64,000 nt of DNA, from the NCBI GenBank assembly GCA_002150815.3, contig NDFF03000011.1, positions 773,560-837,559 on the forward strand, read 5' to 3'. The stretch comes from Grammothele lineata (Eukaryota; Basidiomycota; Agaricomycetes; Polyporales; Polyporaceae). Positions 34,636 to 45,197 of the stretch are shown piece after piece. The translations under genes and the position numbers were made by a program. The stretch's first letter is position 1; each line of letters begins with the position of its first letter. The notes beneath the pieces are model-generated. The model saw only the letters and a list, made by a program, of their open reading frames with translations, was not told where the DNA came from and searched no databases.

Positions 34636-36147
34636 ATGTCCACCATACAACCAGAAGCCCCCTCGACGCCCGTCCGTGGCAGGACGTCGTCGCGCTATCC
34701 TGCTGCCCTTTCAAAGGGTGAACCAGGTCGTGTACCCCTCCATCGTCGCGGTACCTCCAGAACATTAGAGACCCTGGAAGATCTTCTACGGGAGAACGGT
34801 TACAAGGAGACCAGAGTTTTCACCCCCGAGGCGGAGCGCTATGAGGCTCTTTCTGGTGAGCGTAGGAGACAGTCAACATGGCGAATCAGAGACATGCTCT
34901 CGGGATGGCTCCCGGGCGCGACTGTGAGCGAACCTCCCAGCGACGAGGACACGCCGAACCCCCGCAAGTCGCGTCGGCCTGTTACTCCCACACGCGCCCC
35001 CGCGTACCATTCCACCCCTAGCTCTCCTCTCAATAACAAACGCCGTCTCCCCCGCGAAACAAATCACCACCCCATCGCTTCACCGAGCTCAGCGTCCTCG
35101 ACGACGCTGTCATCCATGCGCAGCACGACTACCACGGATAGTCGTGCCGTCAGCTACCAGCAGCCTACTCGCCGTCAGATCCACGACCGCATTCCAGCGA
35201 TTCGTGCAGAGCTCACGGCTGCAAATTTGCGAACATACGCGCAGGTTTCGGCAGCCCAAGGCTACCTCCGCCATATGGTTTCCGTCCCGAACATGGCCAA
35301 CCGGCCGGTTCCGTCGACCCGCGATTCCTCGGTCGATCGCGCCGCTGAGCCTCCCCTCCCGGCCTCGTGGTTGAAGTCGGTCACGGAAGCCATGCTTCGG
35401 TCGGGCGACGACGGGGCGCGCATCGGAGGTCCCATCTCCCGGCCGTCCAGTCGTCAGTCACTTCATACTCCACGCGCGTCCAAGGAGAACAAGTTCACGG
35501 TCGCAGAGCTCACTCCGAAGCCTTCACGCTTGTCAGCCCGTAGCGCGACCGGCTTGCCTCCTGGAGCTTCGCTCTACCTTCAACGCGCCCAGACAGCCCC
35601 CAGTGCTGTGAGCACCGCGCATGTCATGTGCAGGTCCGCCCCTGGTTCCCGCTCCACCTCGCGCGTCGGCGACCGTGGCGGTGCTGGCTCGTTGCGCCGC
35701 AAAGACCGCCAGGAGCGTGGGAGGCGAGGCACTCGCGGAGTCCATGCAGACCGCGTGCCGTCCCTTGCATCCACCCGTGTCGAGGACGACACGTGGGGAG
35801 ACACCTACTGGCTCGACGGTCGGCGTGTCTCCGTGACACACCAGGACGAGCACGCCGACTCCGACGACGAGGACGAGGGCGAGCTCGACCTCGCGCGCCT
35901 CCTCGTCCCACCCAAGCGCCAATACTCTATCCAAAGCCTCCGGAAACATCTCCACGTCGCCCACCGCCAAACCCGGGCAGCATTCATGCCGGAGGGTTGG
36001 GAGGAAGAGGAGGCATCAGCGCGCGGCCACGGGCACCAAGTCATCATAGACGATTCGGATGGCTACCCCACGTTCCGCTCGGATACCACGAAACGGCGCC
36101 GAGGTCTTCCGGGCGCGTGGGGCGCGGCGGGCAGCAGCAGGTCATAG
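34636..36147 (+). CDS. Unknown, largely disordered protein
   Basis: Single-exon frame of about 503 residues from MSTIQPEAPSTPVRGR; an in-frame ATG also exists 81 bases upstream, but the context and composition before MSTIQ look non-coding. A compact, probably conserved stretch is TLEDLLRENGYKETRVFTPE near residues 45-65, followed by TWRIRDMLSGWLPG. Much of the rest is Ser/Pro/Arg-rich. An acidic segment DSDDEDEGELDLARLLVPPK (residues about 410-430) precedes QSLRKHLHVAHRQTRAAFMP and a basic KRRR near the C-terminus that could be a nuclear signal. I do not recognise the family. Continuous coding over 1.5 kb in GC-rich DNA, with polar composition and structured islands, makes it a real gene. Confidence 0.7.
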   Translation: MSTIQPEAPSTPVRGRTSSRYPAALSKGEPGRVPLHRRGTSRTLETLEDLLRENGYKETRVFTPEAERYEALSGERRRQSTWRIRDMLSGWLPGATVSEPPSDEDTPNPRKSRRPVTPTRAPAYHSTPSSPLNNKRRLPRETNHHPIASPSSASSTTLSSMRSTTTTDSRAVSYQQPTRRQIHDRIPAIRAELTAANLRTYAQVSAAQGYLRHMVSVPNMANRPVPSTRDSSVDRAAEPPLPASWLKSVTEAMLRSGDDGARIGGPISRPSSRQSLHTPRASKENKFTVAELTPKPSRLSARSATGLPPGASLYLQRAQTAPSAVSTAHVMCRSAPGSRSTSRVGDRGGAGSLRRKDRQERGRRGTRGVHADRVPSLASTRVEDDTWGDTYWLDGRRVSVTHQDEHADSDDEDEGELDLARLLVPPKRQYSIQSLRKHLHVAHRQTRAAFMPEGWEEEEASARGHGHQVIIDDSDGYPTFRSDTTKRRRGLPGAWGAAGSSRS

Positions 36148-37254
36148 GTCGTTCTCAGCGTCCTTTCCCTCGCCTCTGCCGCTGCCGTTCCGTTTCCTTT
36201 TCCTTCCTTTCAGTCTCGGCCAATATTGTCCAAAGAGTTACTCTACATCGGCACGGAATATGGATCGTCCACGCCATCTCAATTCGTGTATTATGTATTC
36301 CCCCATCGGTTCTGCTTCATATCATCGCACAAACGCATCCGTCCGTCACACATACATACGCATCCACAAGCCATCCTCCCATGACTTATTGCCATATAAT
36401 CCATTTGGTAGAATAAGTGAACGATAATCTTCTTGCTCGCCTCGTTCGCGGAACCCCATAGCAGTAGCATTCCCGGCCTGATCCTGACGCACAGGATGTG
36501 ATTGATGTACACTGGAGACATAGTACTGTATTCGATATATATACCTCTAGGTAGTGTGGGCCTCCCCGCTCTCCCTCTGGAGTTACCCTTCCTTTCCAGT
36601 GAAGTGACTGAAGCCTCTGTAATTATCTCCGCTGCAATAGACAGTCCATCGGTCGTGCAATCGCACATACATATCCGTCAATTCGTACGCCGCCTTATAT
36701 CTGTTCACCGGAGTCGCATGACCGACCACTCCGCACACGTCAGCCAAGCCGAAAGGGCGCCGTTGCCCTCCTTCCGTGGTACCCGGCCCGGACTCTGGAC
36801 AACAATATCCGCCCGATATATGTGTGGCCGCGGTGGGATAGCGGCGGGGGGCGCAAGTGCTGGCGGCTCGGCAAGAACATAGTTTCTCGTATGTGGAGCT
36901 TCATTCCGTTAACATCTACAGGCATTCGTGATATATATCGAGAGACTGCGAGACGGGACAGGCAAGGTAGGTACAATGCGAGGTCGCTTCGGTCGTGACT
37001 CGTGACTGGGCGCGTGAACTATGGAGGGAAGAGAGAGGAGGGAGGAAGTGGAGACAAGAGCACTAGTAGAACATGGGCGGAAATGCTAGGAGAGGAGAGA
37101 ACCCAGGGTGATAATGTACTAACACAATGTCGATCATTAGGCGGGAGCAGCATGTCGGCGCGCGCCCTGCGGAAGAGGAAAGGGAAGGGAGCTACGCGGG
37201 TGGCAGTGAGAAGAGAGGCGGGAAGGAGAGGCGAACCTGGGAGAGGTGCCCCGA
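36148..37254. other. Convergent intergenic region
   Basis: 1.1 kb between two convergent stops. It is somewhat more AT-rich than coding neighbours (ATATATA near 36535). No gene recognised. Confidence 0.55.
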
Positions 37255-38310
37255 CTACATCGCAAGCGCAGCCTGCAGCTCCTTGAGCTGCGCCTCCTCG
37301 TCGTCCTCGACCGCCACCGGTTGTCGTCCTACGGAAGTGCCGCAGGTATGAGGAAAACTACACCAGAGGGCACAGTTCGACGAGGAAGGGACGTACCGCT
37401 CTCCACTCTGCTTGCTCCTGCAGGATGGTGTACGGGCACAGAGTCTGCCATAAGCCGGTCGTTGAGCTCTTCCTGCTCAAGGTCTGCAAGTTCCGCTTTG
37501 AGTTCGTCCTGCATGACAAGGGAGTGGTAGAGACAGTCAGCCACCAGAAGGGTTAGACGTGAGAAGGTGGAAGCGTACGTCGTCGAACTCGACACCCGCG
37601 TATGTGCTTGATGAAATCGCCTCGGAGACTTCGTTCGCTAGCTGGGTCTGCTCTTGGATCTCTGACATTGTCTGATCGACCTTGTCGATAGACCTATACC
37701 ACAGAAAGAACGTGAAGGGGCGTCATCAGTGAGTATAGAACACCAGATAGAGCGGTGAGATGGGTAACAAATGAAGGAAAGCGGACGTACAGCTTGCCGT
37801 GGATATCTTTGAGCGCACCAGCTGCCTTCTTCATCGCAGCCATGTTCTCTGCGTTAAAGCTTGCGGACTCGAGTGTGTTTACTTGCATCTCTAGTTGGAA
37901 GCGAGTGTTCTGCAACCGCTCGAGCTCTTGTTCTGTGACCTTCTTCCTCCGTAGCGCCGCGGTTGCCGCTATCACGCGTGTCCGAGATCCAAGAGAAAGA
38001 ATGACGTGTGTAGAGGTGCAGAGTGCCACAATTCCATTATGCGGGCATTGCAGCATCAGGGAAGGGAGAACAGGAGGATAGCGCGAGCATGAGACACTGT
38101 CTTTGGTTCCAAAGGAGAGGGCGACTCACCAGCCTTATTCGAGACTGCATTCGCTTTAGCTTTCTTCATCTCTTCATCTATCTTCTTCTGCAAGTAATCC
38201 TCCTTCTTCTCGATCATCTGGAGCTGCTGCCGGAGTGTCACTATCGCGTCGCGCGACGACTGCTTCGGGTCGCGCCGGCCTCCAAAGTAGCTCATGAACC
38301 CAGCCATCAT
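37255..38310 (-). CDS. SNF7: ESCRT-III subunit SNF7 (VPS32/CHMP4)
   Basis: Core filament-forming ESCRT-III protein acting on endosomal membranes. The first ATG (38308-38310) gives MMAGFMSYFGGRRDPKQSS; the second or the internal Met of MSYFGG could also be used. Helix 1-2 follows as DAIVTLRQQLQMIEKKEDYL. After introns come AALRRKKVTEQELERLQNTR and FNAENMAAMKKAAGALKDIH, then VDQTMSEIQEQTQLANEVSE and FDDDELKAELADLEQEELND, which carries the MIM2/Alix-binding-like acidic helix. The protein ends EEAQLKELQAALAM with the stop at 37255-37257. The last helix resembles the MIM1/Bro1-contacting tail of yeast Snf7. Roughly 220 residues, the usual length. Shares a 348-base divergent promoter with MLH1. Confidence 0.93.
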
Positions 38311-38555
38311 TGTCGTCGTGAGGTGCTTGCGAGTACTGGAGTGTGACGTTCGGAAGGTAGAGTGGGATTAGAGGAAGGCGAGTACGGCAGCGAGAGGATA
38401 GACAAGCAAGCGGAGTTACCACAGGGAGAGAGACGGAAGCGCTAGGAGGACTACGCCGCTGCTGCCTCAAGCACAGAGCCGCCGAATCATCTCGATGACC
38501 CGTCTCGCCCAATCGAGACGACAGGACGTATGATGTAATCCGCTCACGTGGCCTG

Positions 38556-38616
38556 ACGCGCTTTCCCATTATTGACGCGACGCGAGAGGACGCGCCGAGT
38601 TGCGACGCCCGACGCG
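38556..38616 (+). promoter_or_regulatory. Cluster of five ACGCG motifs between SNF7 and MLH1
   Basis: ACGCG at 38556, 38575, 38580, 38590 and 38612, all on the plus strand, 43-103 bases before the MLH1 start. The core matches the MluI cell-cycle box used by MBF-type G1/S factors in other fungi; the function here is inferred. Confidence 0.45.
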
Positions 38617-38658
38617 AAGTCCTAGATCCGACTCCTGGACCTCATACGCCTCGCTGTT

Positions 38659-41554
38659 ATGGCCTCTACTTCGAACCGTCCATGCTCGCCTCCACCTCCA
38701 GGACCGAAGCCAATCAGACGTCTTCAGGAGTCCGTCATAAATCGCATCGCCGCTGGAGAAGTCCGTGTAATGGCCCCCATTTCCTTTATTCTCTGACAAC
38801 ACCTCGCACAGATCATACACAGGCCGTCGTCAGCGCTCAAGGAACTCATCGAGAACAGTCTCGATGCTGGCTCGACATCTATCAAAATCACGGTCAAGGA
38901 CGGTGGAATGAAGTTGCTACAAATCCAGGACAACGGGTGTGGAATACGGGTCCGTCCCCTCCCTTTTTCGTCTTGGGTTTTGCAGTGACGTGACTCTCAA
39001 GAAAAGAGACCTACCCATACTAGCGGAGCGGTTCACTACTTCCAAGCTCTCCACGTTCTCTGACCTCAAACGCCTAACGACCTATGGTTTCCGGGGCGAG
39101 GCTCTCGCATCCATTTCCTATGTGTCCAACCTGACGGTTATCACTAAGACAAAGGACGACACATGCGCATGGAAGTAAGCCTGTATTATTTCGGATATAC
39201 GCCCTCTCTCATTCCGCGTGCTACCGTAGAGCATGTTATTCAGACGGCGCACTGACCCCAGCCAAGGTGGGCACAAATCCAGATCCCAAGCCTTGTGCGG
39301 GGAATGATGGGACCACTATCACTGTGCGTATATGCATCCCAGACAAGCTGTATGCGCGTCATTGATGCTGCTTACTCAGGTTGAAAACTTATTCTACAAC
39401 ACCCCTACTCGGCTGTCTGCCCTCCGGAGTTCATCGGAAGAATACGGTCGAATCCTTGACGTAGTTACCAAATACGCCATCCACAACCCTCACGTATCAT
39501 TCACTTGCAAAAAGGTACGTTTTTAATGCGCGTTGTTGCTAGCGGTGTTGGTGAAGACTCGACACCGCCTAGACAGGAACACCGGCACCCGACGTGTCCA
39601 CACCATCATCTTCCACAGCTGTACAGGCGATTCGGCTTTTGTATGGACAAACGCTAGCCAAAGAATTACTGCACGTCGCGGTCTCCTCGTCGGGCAAAGA
39701 CCAAGGAGATACCGATGTCCTGATGGACACGAACGACTCCGACGCCGACTCAGTAGAGGACTCGGAGGCATGGAGTGCGGAGGTTCGGTTCACGAGCGCC
39801 AGCTATCAGGCCAAGAAAATGACACTACTCCTGTTCATCAACCGTGAGTGATGTGCTCGCCTTCTGTAGACCTGTCTAATACTGTTTCTAGACCGCTTGG
39901 TCGAATCATCGCGGATCAAACGGGCGCTTGAGGGTGTGTACAACGGTGTCCTGGCGAAGGGGGCGTCTCCATTCATTTACTTGAGGTGCGCTTTTGATCC
40001 TAGGTAGAAGGCGCAACTAACAATCTGGACGGCTCAGCTTACAAATCGATCCACGCTCGGTCGACGTTAATGTTCACCCGACTAAGAAAGAGGTGCATTT
40101 TTTGAATGAAGACGTAATTGTCGAGCGCATAGCAGATGCAGTCCAGAAGTCGCTTATCGGTCAAAGTCAGTCCAGGGTGTTCGAATATCAAGTATGTCGA
40201 GTTCTGGTACCCTCAAACGCTTGTCCTGCTGATTAACTTCTGTCATAGACACTCCTGACCGGCGGTATTGCGGGCGCTCAGCCGTCCCAAAAGGCCAAAG
40301 GAAAACGTAAAGCCTCATCCGAAGATGAAGCGGAGGACGATAACGAGGGCGAGGCCATCTTAGACGACGTCCCTGTGGCTCATGCGGCTCAGCGCTCTGA
40401 GAAAAAGATTTATTCCCAGCACAAGGTCCGGACCTCTCTGAAGGATCGAACATTGGACTCGATGTTTCCTGTCACACACCCTTCGCAAAAACACAGCAAG
40501 GAGAACACCGAAGAAGCCGCACCTGTAACGCCGTCTGTTGTCAAAGCACGAGACATACAGGAGTCGGAGTGTTTCTTGAGATCCGTCCGTGATTTGCGAG
40601 CCGCCGTCCTCAAGGCAAGGCACAGCCGTCAGTCACTCTCTCACCGTAATGTGTACAGCTTATTGATGCCCTATGTAACTCTCCACCCTCAGAGCTTAGT
40701 GAGATACTCGCGAAACACATTTTTGTAGGCATTGTCGACGTGCCTCGGTGTCTCTCGCTGGTGCAGCATAACACCCGCCTGTATCTCCTCAACCACGGGG
40801 CGCTCTCTGCGGAGCTCTTCTACCAGCTCGGTCTGCGCCAATTCGGCAATTTCCCTCGTATCCGGTTGGATCCACCCCCTGAGTTGCGCATGCTCGTGGC
40901 TCTTGCGGTTGACGCCGAAGAGGCTATCGCCAACAGCGGACTCAGTCGGGAGGCGGTGGTTGACGTGCGTGCCACCCAGCTCTCTTCTGTGGTAATCACT
41001 GATCGGCAACGGCCGTTCTTGTATGGGCCCACAGCGGATAGTCAACATCCTTCTTGATCGTCGAGATATGCTAGCTGAGTATTTCGCTCTGGGCATCTCC
41101 GAGGACGGCAAGGTCGAAACGTTGCCACTGCTCCTTCGGGACTATACACCCAACCTCGACAAGCTCCCACTGTTTCTAATGCGTCTGGGACCGCAAGTAC
41201 GTGTTTCCTGCCCCGAGGGCGTCATCCCTGCGTACTCACGCGGGAGACATCCGCACGGTCGTCTGACCACTCATTCATCCGCTCATGATCGGCGCCCAGG
41301 TAGATTGGACGGCGGAACAAGAATGCTTTGAGACGTTTCTACGGGAGCTCGCGTTCTTCTACGTGCCCGAGCCTCTCCTCAATGGGAGCGCGGACGCCCA
41401 GGAGGAAGCTGGCAAAGCTATGCGGTGGCAAGTGCAGCATGTGCTCTTTCCGGCTATGGCGCGCTACTGTGTCCCGCCGAAGACGCTCCTTGAGCGCGAT
41501 GTGGTGCAAGTGGCCGACCTACCGGAGCTATACCGTGTTTTTGAACGGTGCTAG
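38659..41554 (+). CDS. MLH1: DNA mismatch repair protein MLH1
   Basis: MutL homologue acting in nuclear mismatch repair as heterodimers with PMS1 or MLH3. The ATG at 38659 opens a Pro-rich leader, then [16 protein letters not shown]; after an intron come [20 protein letters not shown] (GHKL motif I), IQDNGCGI (motif II), RFTTSKL and [20 protein letters not shown] (motif III). [11 protein letters not shown] and [14 protein letters not shown] follow in the second N-terminal lobe. A disordered linker (about 40270-40560) leads to the dimerisation half: [40 protein letters not shown] and [19 protein letters not shown]. The protein ends in FERC, the invariant MLH1 C-terminus. The stop is at 41552-41554. 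About ten introns; no break seen. Confidence 0.97.
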
Positions 41555-41895
41555 GCTGTTTTCGGAGTTATATTTGCAGACTGTTTGTGGCCCTACATAC
41601 TGGCGTTGTACGTATGTACAACGGCACTACTCCGCCCCACTCTGCGGGAGGGAGGAGTGTCTCCGATTTATTCGTACTATCGGTGGGCAAGACATTTCAA
41701 ACGAAACATATGGGCAGAGACGTCCGACAACAGGGAAAACGCATATAATTGGAAGAAGCCGTTGCTTGCTTGTCACCGGTGACGGACGAGATCATAGAAG
41801 ACTGCGCCTATCTATGATGGTAGCATTATTATAATACACAGAACACTTCGTGTCCGGGGCTATCCTACACGCGGAGCTCAACGCCACTAAGGCCG
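41555..41895. other. Convergent intergenic region
   Basis: 341 bases separating the MLH1 stop from the stop of the next minus-strand gene. Nothing else seen. Confidence 0.6.
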
Positions 41896-42782
41896 CTAGA
41901 GCATATCGACATCGTTGTCGAACACGTCGTCGAGGTCGCTGAGGCTGAAGATGTCATCTGCTTGTAATTCGTCCAAATTAAGCTCGGCTTCTGCAGCATA
42001 CGCTGCGATCTCCTCTTCGTCCAGGTCATCCGGCTCTGTGGGCAATGGCCCAGGTGCTAGGGAAGACGTGAGAGGCAAGTCCGCAATCATCCTAGGACAA
42101 CGCACTGTGGAGTTCTTCCTCCCATGATCGAGGGTCTTCCATGTCGGGATCGAATGAGGAACCAACATCTAGCGCGTACGACAACCTATATGCGTGCCGT
42201 TCCTTGCGCTTCGTGTTATCCACTATCCGGCGGTAAAACTGCGTCGTTGTTCACATGAGCGACCTCCTGAACAAAACATGACAAACGTGGGGGGAGCGAG
42301 GCCACACGCACCTCGTCGTTCAGCATGCTCTCCTCGTCTTCGTCATCTTCGTCCATCATTTCGTCCACACCGTCGCTGCTCGGTTCGCTGCTCATATGAC
42401 GGCTGCCCCGTGCTTTCGCCCGCTCGCGCTTCTGTACGGCCCGCTCAATTGCGCGCGCTTTGAGCCGCTCCTTGAGGAACGCCTTCCGCGGGGGTTCTTC
42501 GGTGGACGGCTGTGGCTGAGCCGCGCCTGCCGAGCTACCCTGCACAAACGTGGTACGGCGAGAGCCATACGCGTGCGACGGTCGAGAGCGTTCGCGTGGA
42601 GGAGTACTGAATGGGTTGGCTTTGTACTGCGCGCGGCGACGTGAATGTGCGTCCGCAGTGGGAGATGAAGCGGGGCTGCTCGCCAGGGGTGACGAGAGCA
42701 CAGGTGAGTATGTGTGGTGTGTGGGCGAGGAGAACTCGGGTCGCGAGGGCGTCGTCGGGGGTAGATAGGCAACTGCGTGCAT
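41896..42782 (-). CDS. Unknown small acidic protein
   Basis: Start at 42780-42782: MHAVAYLPPTTPSRPEFSS, a Ser/Pro-rich half, then a basic helix RKAFLKERLKARAIERAVQK followed by an acidic DDEDEESMLNDE. After an intron, FYRRIVDNTKRKERHAYRLS and FDPDMEDPRSWEEEL; after another, an acidic C-terminus including DDLDEEEIAAYAAEAELNLD and ending DNDVDML at the stop 41896-41898. Roughly 250 residues. The spliced middle exon is compact and looks conserved, so the gene is probably real. I do not recognise the family. Alternating basic and acidic helices suggest a nuclear protein-interaction role, but that is only a guess from composition. Confidence 0.65.
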
Positions 42783-44073
42783 AGCTGGCTTGGCCTAGAC
42801 CGTTGAAGTAGTGTCCCTGTGGTGGTCAAGACGAGGGCGGGGTGGCGCCCGTCGGACCCGCTTCGCGCTAATTAGGCGGCGTGTGACATTCTGTCAACAG
42901 TCCGCGTCAGTCACGTCTCGTGTCGCGTCAATCACGTGGCCTCACAGCGGGCGCTCGTACTGAGACTTGCCGACATGGCATGCATAGGCCGGGGTCCAAC
43001 AAAGTTGGCCGTCAATATCGGCTTCATCCTCAATCTCCGTCCCACGCCCTGGTTCCGACCGCAGCAGCTCAGTCGAATATTGCAACCGCACGATACTGTA
43101 AAGCCACATTTCTGAGCGCGAGTCCCTGAACAGACGCCAACTTCTGTCTAACTCTCCTTGTTGGCCATTGATGGGGTACATGTTGGTGGGTAAGCGTCTC
43201 TGGCAAAACGCTGTTTTCTTCGCCCTTAGAGCTCGCGTACGGAGCAGGCTAACGTTCTTATGCTGCAGGCCAGAATCAGTGGCGCCCTCTGAGGCGATGT
43301 GCCTCGCTGGCTCGTATACCCAGCGACCCCGGCGTGGGTTTCAAGTCAGACGGTCATCAGATCTCGCAATAGCCCCCCGATCCTACTCGGGACAATCATG
43401 AACGCAGCCTCTGTATCGCACGTAAGTCTTCTTTCCCGGGACAATATCCGGATGTCACGCCAGACGCGTTCTGCTCACCAGCACACCTTCTACGGCCGCG
43501 TGTTCGTGGATTAGACGCTCTCGTATTAGGTTCCCGCACTCGTGCAAGCCATGCACAAGACCCTCTATCGGCCTCGATGCTGTTGTGCGGAGGTACTACG
43601 ATCTCCTTGCTGCAACTGGAGATGCTAATCGGTGTAACCGGCGACTCGTGTCGCCCTCGTTTCGAGGCCATTCAAAATCAAGATGCATGCGAACATATGT
43701 CGGAACAAAACACTGCCTTCCGACTCGCATTTCTCAGATTCAGTCCTGTGGCCTTGATTGTTGAGCGTTAGGTAAAATGAGTTTAGATCGGGCATGTCGT
43801 ACAGCGTTTGGTAATGTTGTGCAAGAGCTCTGCAGCGACACGATCCCGCACACTCCGCCGGACGAATGCCTGCGCACGCAGCTTCAAAAACGGAGTGTGC
43901 CACCACGTGAAGAGCTAACGGAATCCATGCAAGGCCACATCAACACGTAATCATCACCACCAGGTATATGTATCCCAGATGCCTCCGGCCGACGCTGAAG
44001 AGCCCCTCCGTCCTCGATAGCGTGCAATCGTTCTCTTGTCTCACGCCTACTGTTACTTCGCATGCATTCGCAG
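42783..44073. other. Intergenic region with possible first exon of the following zinc-finger gene
   Basis: No confident gene. A mini-exon ATG at 43398 ending in a good donor (CAC|GTAAGT at 43422) has the phase needed to join the exon at 44074, but the implied 652-base intron makes it only a candidate. Near 42900-42960 there are CACGTG and several GTC/ACG-rich motifs. Confidence 0.35.
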
Positions 44074-45197
44074 CCTTCTGGTCCCTGGCAAACAACCCTC
44101 TCCGGGTGGTGCTACGACTCAATATCAACCGTATCTGCACGCTCCGATTCGGAACCATACCCATTGGACATGTAAGTCCTCCATCGCTATCACATTATAT
44201 TCCATTTTCTTTATCAATGTTACTTCCCATGCCCCCCCCCTCCTAACTCGGTTGCCCTTATTCGCTGTCTCGTACCGTCGGCAGATGCTGACACCCATAT
44301 TTTCCTCTACAATACCTCCCACGACCTATGACTGTTTGGGCATGATCCTCACTGACCCTATCTTACTTCAGCAATGAACCGGCGACAGCGTACCCTAGGA
44401 ACTCCGCTACCGATTTACATACCCCCTCTTGGCCTGACCTAGAGTCCCGCATGTATCGTGTGGCTCAGTATCCCGATACGGATTGGCACTCACATCCAGG
44501 CCTGGCGGTACCTCCCAGCACTGACAGCTCACCCGTCTGGTTTCATCGTTCACAATCCTCGGATTCGCCTCAGTTTCCTGGAGCCCTCTACAGCTCTTCT
44601 CCGCCCCCTTCGGATGATTCATACCAACCGTACGCCCAGTTGATCTCGCATCCACATCACATCGCCCGTACGTTTGAGCTTCCTGAACCACCCATACCAC
44701 ATAACGATGGTTCCGACGACGGCTTCTTCTCCTCCAACACCTATCCGATGCACGAAGACGTGCTCGCCCACGCCGACGTCGACGCCGCTGCCGGCTGTGA
44801 CGATGACGACGCGGCCAGCCTGCAGCGGTGTGAGTGGGGCGGGCCCTACGCGTGTGGCGCGCCGCTCACCGCGCACAACAATCGCGGCCTGCGCGCACAC
44901 TTGCGCTCCGCGCACGGCGTGCCCGGCTCCAACAAGGACACGCGCATCCCCTGCCTCTGGGGCGGCCGCTGCGCGAGCCGGAGCGGGACCGCGGACGCGG
45001 TGCGTCCCGGCGGGATGTGGAAGCACATCGCGACGTGCCATCTGAAGACGCTCCGCCGCCGTTGTGGCGCGTGCCGCAAGGGCTTTTGCCGCGAGGACTC
45101 GCTCCGCCGTCACCAGCAGCTCTACTGCCCTGCCGGGAGCGGAGGTCCCAGGTCGACTGTTGGCGCGCACGACGGGGAGATGTCAGAGACGCACTAG
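44074..45197 (+). CDS. Zinc-finger protein, paralogue 1 (5' end unresolved)
   Basis: Probable DNA-binding regulator. The exon after the acceptor at 44073 encodes PSGPWQTTLSGWCYDSIS and so on. A phase-2 intron (from 44174) joins a large last exon with NEPATAYPRNSATDLHTPSW and MYRVAQYPDTDWHSHPGL. Three fingers lie at the C-terminus: CEWGGPYAC...HLRSAH (C-x7-C, H-x4-H), CLWGGRC...KHIATCH (C-x5-C, H-x4-H) and CGACRKGFCREDSLRRHQQL with a final Cys instead of His (C2HC). Before them runs a Ser/Pro/acidic region typical of activation domains. The stop is at 45195-45197. The same three-finger layout recurs in two genes further right, so this is the left member of a local family. Targets unknown. Confidence 0.7.
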
